DNA of 12,850 nucleotides from Burkholderiaceae bacterium (GTDB lineage: Bacteria > Pseudomonadota > Gammaproteobacteria > Burkholderiales > Burkholderiaceae_C). The position numbers and the translations under genes are program-made. The notes beneath the pieces were generated by a model, which had not been told where the DNA came from, searched no databases, and worked only from the letters and a program-made list of their open reading frames with translations. Positions 7,186 to 12,850 of this stretch are shown piece after piece; position 1 is the stretch's first letter; each line of letters starts with the position of its first letter. Location of the stretch: NCBI GenBank assembly GCA_031256305.1, contig JAIRQU010000060.1:1-12850 (forward strand). Direction: 5' to 3'.

Positions 7186-7853
7186 TACAGTGCGCGCCAG
7201 AGCGCCATGACCAGCAGCGCGCACAGCGCCGCCACCAGGTCGTCGAACAAGATGCCAAAGCCGCCGAGCCAGACGCCCTTGCCGTGAAACACCCGGTCAG
7301 CCCAGCGCACGGGGCCGGGCTTGGCCGCGTCGAAAAACCGGAACAGCAAAAACGCCGCCAACTGCGTGTCAAACCCGGCGGGCAGCAGCAGCCACAGCAT
7401 CAGCCAGAACGCGACCACCTCGTCGATGACCGCCGCGCGCGGGTCGGCGGTGCGCAGATCGCGCGCGGTGATGCTGCACGCCCACCAGCCGATGGGAACC
7501 GACGCGGCAACCAGCCAGCCCTGTTGCGCGGGCGTGAGCCAGGCGGCGATAAAGTGCCAAGTAATCCACGCCGCCAGCGTGCCGGCGGTGCCTGCCGCGA
7601 AGGGGAAACTCCCAACGCCGAAAAACACCCCAATGGCGTGCGCGGGATGGGAAAACACGAAGCGCATCGTGGGCCGCACATACTTGCGCTCGTCCTGCGA
7701 TTCGGGCGCGGTCAGCGGCTCCAGATCAATCGGATCGGAGCCGCCGCCAGACGCGCCGGGCCGTGCCGCGTCCTCCCCGGATGCCTCCTCGCGCGCCTCG
7801 CGCACCGCCCGCACGTCGGTCACATCGTCGCGCGGACGGTCAGCCAAAGCCAT
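7185..7853 (-). CDS. pgpA: Phosphatidylglycerophosphatase A
   Basis: A 222-residue inner-membrane phosphatase that removes phosphate from phosphatidylglycerophosphate to give phosphatidylglycerol. The PgpA core begins at about residue 63 ([21 protein letters not shown]) and carries the conserved [13 protein letters not shown] (84-96), IDEVVAFW with its acidic pair (143-150), [11 protein letters not shown] (171-181) and [10 protein letters not shown] (201-210), with several hydrophobic helices. The first ~60 residues are acidic, rich in Asp, Glu, Ala and Gly, and look disordered. I kept the start at 7853 because it lies only 12 nt after adk and the frame is open, but neither it nor the internal ATG at 7667 has a clear Shine-Dalgarno. 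The stop overlaps the pncC start (TAATG). Confidence 0.93.
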   Translation of the reverse strand: MALADRPRDDVTDVRAVREAREEASGEDAARPGASGGGSDPIDLEPLTAPESQDERKYVRPTMRFVFSHPAHAIGVFFGVGSFPFAAGTAGTLAAWITWHFIAAWLTPAQQGWLVAASVPIGWWACSITARDLRTADPRAAVIDEVVAFWLMLWLLLPAGFDTQLAAFLLFRFFDAAKPGPVRWADRVFHGKGVWLGGFGILFDDLVAALCALLVMALWRAL

Positions 7854-7865
7854 GCGCTTACGCCA

Positions 7866-8534
<669 letters not shown>

Positions 8535-8560
8535 TTATTTAACAGTGGAATGTCACGGCA

Positions 8561-8566
8561 AGAATA
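8561..8566 (-). promoter_or_regulatory. Candidate -10 element of adk
   Basis: On the minus strand TATTCT lies 38 nt before the adk start, in the gap between yghU and adk. No good -35 is found 16-18 bp upstream (the 17-bp position reads GCCTTT). It is a possible promoter for adk-pgpA-pncC, since an essential gene behind a broken yghU would need its own start site. Confidence 0.3.
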
Positions 8567-8599
8567 ACACCACGCGGGGCGGCAAAGGCCGTGCGCACG

Positions 8600-8638
8600 G
8601 GACAATCCGCCGACCACTAGTCAGTGGCCAGTTTGTCC
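8600..8638 (-). terminator. Nested inverted repeat over the yghU stop codon (terminator-like, no T-tract)
   Basis: An outer 6-bp arm pair (GGACAA 8600-8605, TTGTCC 8633-8638) encloses an inner hairpin at 8612-8629, GACCACT-AGTC-AGTGGCC, with 7 bp including one G-T pair. The inner loop contains the yghU stop codon region. No T-run follows on the minus strand, so it is not a standard intrinsic terminator. It may protect the mRNA 3' end or separate yghU from adk. Confidence 0.35.
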
Positions 8639-9489
8639 TGCGTCTGGATCTGGAAATCGCTGGCATCGTGGCGCTCGTGCAATTGGCTCGACGGCTCGCC
8701 CGACAGCCGGTTGACCATGCGCCCGCGCCGAACCGCTGGCCGCTCGTAGATCATGTCGGCCCAGCGCCGCACGTTCCGGTACTCATGCGCCGCCAAAAAT
8801 TCGGCGGCCCCGTATTGGTCGAACTTGACCAGCCCGCCGTACCAGGGCCAACAGGCCATGTCGGCAATGGTGTAAGCGTCGCCCGCGACGTATTCGCTGT
8901 GCGCCAACCGCTGGTCCAGCACGTCCAGCAAACGCTTGGTCTCCATTGCAAAGCGGTCGATGGCGTATTCGATCTTCTCGGCCGCATAAGCGTAGAAATG
9001 CCCGAAGCCCCCGCCCAGATACGGCGCGCTGCCCATCTGCCAGAACAGCCACGACAGGCACTCGGCGCGCGCGGCGGGGGCCGTTGGCACGAACGCGCCA
9101 AACTTTTCGGCCAGATACAGCAGGATCGCGCCCGACTCGAAAACGCGGATTGGCGCCGGCCCGCTGTGATCCACCAGCGCCGGTATCTTGGAGTTGGGGT
9201 TGATGGCGACAAAGCCGCTGCCGAACTGATCGCCCGCGCCGATGCGGATCAGCCAGGCGTCGTATTGCGCGCCCTCGCGTCCAAGCGCCAGCAGCTCTTC
9301 AAGCATCACCGTCACCTTGACGCCGTTGGGCGTACCCTGCGAGTAAAGCTGCAACGGATGGCGGCCTACCGGCAGCGCCTGCTCATGCGTGGCCCCGGCA
9401 ACGGGGCGGTTGGTGCTGGCAAAACGTCCGCCGTTGGCTTTGTTCTACGTCCACACCCGCGGCGGCGTGTAAACGGATGGCTGGTTCAT
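8617..9489 (-). pseudogene. yghU: YghU-type glutathione-dependent disulfide-bond oxidoreductase, interrupted by an amber codon
   Basis: A Nu-class glutathione transferase-like protein of the YghU family. E. coli YghU (288 residues) reduces disulfides using two bound glutathiones. From the ATG at 9489 the frame reads MNQPSVYTPPRVWT, then TAG (9445-9447), then continues in register with the family: NRPVAGATHEQALPVGRHP, LQLYSQGTPNGVKV, MLEELLALG, NPNSKIPALVDH, FESGAILLYLAEKFG, GGGFGHFYAYA, YTIADMACWPW, and LHERHDASDF at the C-terminus. The full reading is 290 codons. The amber replaces a Trp codon in the usual VWTW motif. A good Shine-Dalgarno (AAGGAG, 9498-9503) still precedes the ATG. Downstream translation could only use a TTG at 9354 (giving 245 residues from LQLYS) or another weak start. 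It is either a recent nonsense mutation or a sequencing error. The gene lies 49 bp after dadA. Confidence 0.85.
9445..9447 (-). other. In-frame amber codon replacing a conserved Trp in yghU
   Basis: The minus strand reads GTG TGG ACG TAG AAC AAA GCC. Homologues have Val-Trp-Thr-Trp-(Asp/Asn)-Lys here, so one G-to-A change (TGG to TAG) explains the stop. No frame shift is involved, because homology continues in the same frame on both sides. Confidence 0.85.
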
Positions 9490-9497
9490 GCTGAAGA

Positions 9498-9503
9498 CTC
9501 CTT
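9498..9503 (-). promoter_or_regulatory. Ribosome binding site of the full-length yghU frame
   Basis: AAGGAG on the minus strand lies 8 nt before the ATG at 9489. It supports 9489 as the original start, upstream of the amber codon. The TTG at 9354 has no such site. Confidence 0.75.
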
Positions 9504-9538
9504 ATCGAATGCGCCGTGACACGTGATACCCATTGTGC

Positions 9539-10792
9539 CTAGCGAAACCGTTCCACGCCCAGCCCGTGCAAGTCGATGTCGGACGCGCGGCCCGCGATCT
9601 GATCGGCGATGATGCGCGCCGCGCCGCAGGCCATGCTCCAGCCGTAAGCGCCATGACCGATGTTGAGCCACAAACCCGGCGCGCCGCTGGCGCCCAGCGC
9701 AGGCGGGCCGTCGGGCAGCATGGGCCGCGCGCCGCGCCAAATCTGCACGCCGTTGGTCAGACTGGCGGCTGCGGGAAACCAGTCGGTAAGGGCGCGGTAC
9801 AGCCGTTGCTCGGCCCATTCAGGCAGTTTCAGGACGCCGCCAGCGTCATCACGGCCGCCGCCGCCGATTTCCGCCAGACCGGCCACGCGCACGCGCCGGC
9901 CCAGGCAGGTGATGGCAATATCCCGGTCGAGCACGACGGCGCGCGGCGCGAGCACTGGCTCGGCCACGGATGCACTGAGCGAATAGCCGTAAACAGCCGC
10001 CAGCGGCAGGCGGATGCCCAGCGGCGCCAGCAGCTCGCCCGCAGCCACCCCCGCGCACAGCACAACGGCATCAAACGAATACGGCGCATCCTGACCCGCG
10101 ATCCACAGACTGGCGGGCTGCGCGGGATTGAGCGCGACCGCGGCGTTAAAGACAAATTGCGCGCCCAATTGCTGCGCCGCGTCGCGCACGATGACGGCGA
10201 ACTGGCGGCAGTTGCCCGCTTCGGCATCCGGCACCTGGATAGCGCCGGCCAGCGGCGTGGCCGGATGCAGGGCCGGCTCGATTCGGCGCGCTTCGTCGGC
10301 GTCCACCTCGCGGCAGGGTGCGCCCGCGTCGCGCAGCCGCACCAGGGTGGGCTGCGCGCGCTCGCGCTCGCGCTCGGTGCGCAGCAGTATCAGCAAGCCC
10401 TCAACGCGGTCGAAGGTGTAATCGAGTTGCCCGGCCACCTGGTGCAACCGGGCGCGGCTGTAGGTTGCCAAGCGCTGCATGGCCGCTTGATTGATGGCGC
10501 GGGTGTCGGCAAAGCTGGCGCGCCGCTGACGGCGCAACCAGGCCAGGTCCTCGCTTGAAAGCGGCCAGGTCAGCCGCAGCGCCGCCCGCTGACGGCCCCA
10601 GAAACGGCGCAGCCAGTGCGAGGCGCGCCAAGGCGCGGTAAAACCCGGCGCGACAACCCCGGCATTGGCAAAGCTCGCTTCTTCGGCCACGCTGCCGTGA
10701 CGCTCGAAAACCGTGACGGCATGTCCGTCCTGGGCCAGCTCGTAGGCCGTGGTCACGCCGGCAATACCGGCGCCGATGATGGCAATGTGCAT
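9539..10792 (-). CDS. dadA: FAD-dependent D-amino acid dehydrogenase, DadA type
   Basis: A 417-residue FAD-dependent oxidoreductase of the DAO superfamily, most like the DadA subunit of D-amino acid dehydrogenase. DadA oxidatively deaminates D-amino acids (D-alanine above all) to keto acids and passes electrons to the respiratory chain. The FAD-binding GAGIAG lies at 7-12 with the ribose-binding acid E30. DadA-like traits are EEASFANAGVVAPGF (37-51), the central PDAEAGNCRQFA segment, and the C-terminal flavin-contacting GHGAYGWSMACGAA (379-392). At 417 residues it is slightly shorter than E. coli DadA (432). No Shine-Dalgarno precedes the ATG. No alanine racemase or dadR regulator is nearby, so the substrate is open; glycine oxidase-like or other D-amino acid activity cannot be excluded. 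Confidence 0.85.
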   Translation of the reverse strand: MHIAIIGAGIAGVTTAYELAQDGHAVTVFERHGSVAEEASFANAGVVAPGFTAPWRASHWLRRFWGRQRAALRLTWPLSSEDLAWLRRQRRASFADTRAINQAAMQRLATYSRARLHQVAGQLDYTFDRVEGLLILLRTERERERAQPTLVRLRDAGAPCREVDADEARRIEPALHPATPLAGAIQVPDAEAGNCRQFAVIVRDAAQQLGAQFVFNAAVALNPAQPASLWIAGQDAPYSFDAVVLCAGVAAGELLAPLGIRLPLAAVYGYSLSASVAEPVLAPRAVVLDRDIAITCLGRRVRVAGLAEIGGGGRDDAGGVLKLPEWAEQRLYRALTDWFPAAASLTNGVQIWRGARPMLPDGPPALGASGAPGLWLNIGHGAYGWSMACGAARIIADQIAGRASDIDLHGLGVERFR

Positions 10793-10882
10793 GGGAACGC
10801 GATGAACCGGGGCAGTTGCGGGACAGGCCGCCTAGGCCATGCCGGCCGAGGATGAGTCAAAAACCGGGTGGAAATGGGTATG

Positions 10883-10891
10883 TGCTATCAT
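10883..10891 (+). promoter_or_regulatory. Extended -10 promoter of rpsB
   Basis: TGC directly followed by TATCAT (10886-10891) forms an extended -10 element in an AT-rich patch. No clear -35 lies 16-18 bp upstream, as is common with extended -10 promoters. Transcription would start near 10898, giving a leader of about 150 nt before the rpsB ATG. Confidence 0.6.
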
Positions 10892-10942
10892 TTAAAAGTT
10901 TTGCTGATGTTATCGGCAAAGTCCGCTTGGCGTTTGACGCCG

Positions 10943-11043
10943 CGCGGTATCCGCGAACCAGCCCCACAAGGTGCCGCCGCAAGTTTTGTTGCGCCGGTTG
11001 AACGGGCTGCGATTCTAGACCCAACCTTCGCTTATTAAGAGGT
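10943..11043 (+). promoter_or_regulatory. Structured rpsB leader (possible S2 autoregulatory element)
   Basis: The leader holds two perfect short hairpins: CGCGG-TAT-CCGCG (10943-10955) and CGCAA-gttttg-TTGCG (10978-10993). Closer to the gene, ACCTT (11024-11028) can pair with GAGGT (11039-11043) of the ribosome binding site, with one G-U pair. S2 represses its own operon through the 5' leader in gammaproteobacteria. Whether this leader does the same is inference, and the pairings are short. Confidence 0.35.
11037..11042 (+). promoter_or_regulatory. Ribosome binding site of rpsB
   Basis: AAGAGG lies 6 nt before the ATG at 11049. It fixes the start, and it is also the sequence that the upstream ACCTT could mask. 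Confidence 0.75.
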
Positions 11044-11048
11044 ATTGC

Positions 11049-11804
11049 ATGTCCGTGACCATGCGTGAAATGCTGGAAGCCGGCGTCCATTTTGGGCACC
11101 AAACGCGCTTCTGGAACCCAAAGATGGCGCCGTTCATCTTCGGCAGCCGCAACAAGATCCACATCATCAACCTGGAAAAGTCGCTGCCGATGTTCCAGGA
11201 GGCGACTGAGTTCGCCAGACAACTGGCGGCCAACCGCGGCACCATTTTGTTCGTGGGCACCAAGCGCCAGGCGCGCGAGATCGTGGCGCAGGAAGCCCAG
11301 CGCGCGGGCATGCCCTTCGTCGATCAGCGCTGGCTGGGCGGCATGTTGACCAACTTCAAGACCGTCAAGACATCCCTCAAACGCCTCAAGGACATGAAGG
11401 CGCAGCAGGAGGCCGGGCTTGAATCCATGAGCAAGAAAGAGCAATTGCTGTTCCAGCGCGAACTCGACAAGCTGGAAAAGAACATCGGCGGCATCCAGGA
11501 CATGAACGCCCTACCCGACGCGCTGTTCGTCATCGACGTGGGCTACCACAAGATTGCCGTGACCGAGGCGCAGAAGCTGGGCATTCCGATCATCGGCGTG
11601 GTCGATACCAACCACAGCCCCGATGGCATCGACTACGTGATTCCGGGCAACGACGATTCGGCCAAGGCCGTGCTGCTGTATGTGCGCGACATGGCCGACG
11701 CGGTGCTCGAAGGCAAAGCCAACGCGATCAATGAGGTGGTTCATGCCGTCGCCGAAAACGGCGAGGACGAATTCATCGAAGTCGAGGACGAAGCGGCAGC
11801 CTAA
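11049..11804 (+). CDS. rpsB: 30S ribosomal protein S2
   Basis: A 251-residue S2 protein, which binds late to the back of the 30S subunit, contacts 16S rRNA and helps hold bS1. The N-terminus [26 protein letters not shown] contains the S2 signature. [10 protein letters not shown] (94-103), the coiled-coil insertion around residues 104-155, and [25 protein letters not shown] follow in the usual order. The acidic tail ([16 protein letters not shown]) is typical of betaproteobacterial S2. The start is supported by AAGAGG 6 nt upstream. tsf follows after 115 bp, with an intrinsic terminator in between. Length and sequence are ordinary for the family. Confidence 0.99.
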   Translation: MSVTMREMLEAGVHFGHQTRFWNPKMAPFIFGSRNKIHIINLEKSLPMFQEATEFARQLAANRGTILFVGTKRQAREIVAQEAQRAGMPFVDQRWLGGMLTNFKTVKTSLKRLKDMKAQQEAGLESMSKKEQLLFQRELDKLEKNIGGIQDMNALPDALFVIDVGYHKIAVTEAQKLGIPIIGVVDTNHSPDGIDYVIPGNDDSAKAVLLYVRDMADAVLEGKANAINEVVHAVAENGEDEFIEVEDEAAA

Positions 11805-11837
11805 ACTTGGCCCAACCCGCCCTGACCGGCGAGTAGC

Positions 11838-11863
11838 GCAAGGGGCGTCAACAGCCCCTTTTT
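11838..11863 (+). terminator. Intrinsic terminator/attenuator between rpsB and tsf
   Basis: A perfect 7-bp stem, AAGGGGC (11840-11846) and GCCCCTT (11854-11860), with loop GTCAACA, runs into a T-run (11859-11863). It lies 35 nt after the rpsB stop and 57 nt before the tsf start. No strong promoter for tsf is seen after it, so it probably works as a partial terminator that lowers tsf expression relative to rpsB. A hairpin between the two genes is also known in E. coli. Confidence 0.85.
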
Positions 11864-11919
11864 CGCATCCGCTCCCCGCAGACCCTTACACAACAGCAAA
11901 CACAAGAGAGAGAACTGAC

Positions 11920-12840
11920 ATGGCAATCACCGCAAGCATGGTCGCCCAATTGCGCGCCAAGACCGATGCCCCGATGATGGAGTGCAAAAAAGCGCTGACC
12001 GAGGCCGATGGCGACATAGCCAAGGCCGAGGAAATCCTGCGCGTCAAGCTGGGCACCAAGGCCGGCAAGGCCGCCAGCCGCGTTACCGCCGAAGGCGTGG
12101 TGGCCGCTTTCATCAGCGGCGAGACCGGCGCGCTGGTCGAGGTCAACTGCGAAACCGACTTCGTGACCAAGAACGACAGCTTCATCGCCCTGGCCCAGGC
12201 CGCGGCCCGGCTGGCCGCCGAAAAAGCCCCCGCCGACGCGGCGGCCCTGGCCACCCTGCCTTACCAGCAGGACGGCTTTGGCCCCACGCTGGAAGACGTG
12301 CGCAAGGGCCTGATCGGCAAGATCGGCGAGAACATGAGCCTGCGCCGCTTTGTGCGCAAGGCCGGCGGCGGCAAGCTGGCGAGCTACGTGCATGGCACGC
12401 GCATCGGCGTGCTGGTGCAATACGAAGGCGACGCCACCGCCGCCAAGGACGTGGCGATGCACGTGGCGGCCATGAAGCCGGTGGCGCTGGCCAGCAACGA
12501 CGTGCCCGCCGAGCTGGTCGAGCGCGAGCGCGCCGTGGCCGCCGCCAAAGCCGAAGAAGACCGCAAGGCCGCCGAGGCCGCGGGCAAGAAGCCCCAACCG
12601 GTTGACATCGTGGCCAAGCGCATCGAGGGCAGCGTGCAGAAATTCCTGAAAGAAGCGGCGCTGCTGGGCCAGCCCTTCGTCAAGAACGACAAGCAAACCG
12701 TCGAGCAGATGCTCAAGGAAAAGAACACCACGATCAAGGGCTTCACGCTTTACGTGGTGGGCGAGGGCATCGAGAAAAGGCAGGACGACTTTGCCGCCGA
12801 GGTCGCCGCGCAGGTGGCCGCCGCGCAGAGCAAGGCTTGA
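11920..12840 (+). CDS. tsf: Translation elongation factor Ts
   Basis: A 306-residue EF-Ts, the nucleotide exchange factor that removes GDP from EF-Tu. The N-terminal UBA-like domain is clear ([32 protein letters not shown]). The TDFV motif (79-82, in [11 protein letters not shown]), which inserts into EF-Tu, is intact. The core subdomains hold [21 protein letters not shown] and the [12 protein letters not shown] helix, and the coiled-coil-like region and C-terminal module ([20 protein letters not shown]) are complete. The ATG at 11920 matches the family N-terminus; the frame is open upstream into rpsB by chance. Its leader is A- and purine-rich (AGAGAGAGA at about 11905-11913) and offers only a loose Shine-Dalgarno. 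The gene ends 10 bp before the window edge; pyrH and frr commonly follow in this group but cannot be seen. Confidence 0.99.
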   Translation: MAITASMVAQLRAKTDAPMMECKKALTEADGDIAKAEEILRVKLGTKAGKAASRVTAEGVVAAFISGETGALVEVNCETDFVTKNDSFIALAQAAARLAAEKAPADAAALATLPYQQDGFGPTLEDVRKGLIGKIGENMSLRRFVRKAGGGKLASYVHGTRIGVLVQYEGDATAAKDVAMHVAAMKPVALASNDVPAELVERERAVAAAKAEEDRKAAEAAGKKPQPVDIVAKRIEGSVQKFLKEAALLGQPFVKNDKQTVEQMLKEKNTTIKGFTLYVVGEGIEKRQDDFAAEVAAQVAAAQSKA

Positions 12841-12850
12841 TCGGTTCAGT

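Larger units (their letters stand above)
10793..11048. other. Divergent intergenic region between dadA and rpsB
   Basis: A 256-bp non-coding stretch separates the two divergent genes. The dadA-proximal third shows no promoter that I can recognise. The rest holds an extended -10 element for rpsB and then a leader of about 150 nt with two small perfect hairpins and a possible pairing over the rpsB ribosome binding site. The one ORF crossing it has no family resemblance and is taken as chance. Confidence 0.7.

Noticed and set aside
10898..11048. A tRNA or small RNA gene in the rpsB leader.
   Set aside because: The hairpins are too short and do not form a cloverleaf; I find no T-loop GTTCGAATC-like motif or acceptor pairing.
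11680..11919. An N-terminally extended tsf beginning inside rpsB.
   Set aside because: The extension overlaps rpsB in another frame and reads through the terminator region; EF-Ts homology begins precisely at the ATG at 11920.

Overview
The window looks like a chromosomal segment of a high-GC betaproteobacterium, most likely Burkholderiales. The evidence is the GC-rich coding bias, the hpf-ptsN-hprK cluster, the HprK sequence (which from memory resembles Comamonadaceae-type HprK) and the betaproteobacterial type of S2 and EF-Ts. I cannot place it more finely. There are 15 protein genes in three strand blocks. I see no rRNA, tRNA, CRISPR array, insertion sequence or phage gene.

Block 1 (plus strand, about 1-6653). 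The 3' part of a type II secretion operon runs gspG (partial), gspH, gspI, gspJ, gspK, gspL, gspM: the major and minor pseudopilins, then the inner-membrane assembly-platform proteins. The genes overlap by ATGA or lie almost end to end, apart from 39 bp before gspL. No gspN follows gspM. After 115 bp containing a GC-rich hairpin and a TATAAA element comes a regulatory cluster: hpf (ribosome hibernation), ptsN (nitrogen-PTS EIIA) and hprK (HPr kinase/phosphorylase). The rpoN gene that often precedes hpf is not here.

Block 2 (minus strand, 10792 down to 6661). In transcription order: dadA-like D-amino acid dehydrogenase, a yghU-type glutathione-dependent oxidoreductase broken near its N-terminus by an in-frame amber codon, adk (adenylate kinase), pgpA (phosphatidylglycerophosphatase A) and pncC (NMN amidase). 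adk-pgpA-pncC are tightly packed, with a TAATG stop/start overlap between the last two. pncC converges on hprK with only 7 bp between them.

Block 3 (plus strand, 11049-12840). rpsB (ribosomal protein S2) and tsf (EF-Ts) follow a 256-bp divergent region with an extended -10 promoter and a leader of about 150 nt with potential hairpins. A textbook intrinsic terminator lies between rpsB and tsf and probably acts as a partial attenuator.

This is largely a housekeeping region, and I found no convincing new multi-gene system. The best leads are the amber codon in the conserved N-terminus of yghU, the rpsB leader as a possible S2 autoregulatory element, the rpsB-tsf attenuator, and a nested inverted repeat over the yghU stop codon.
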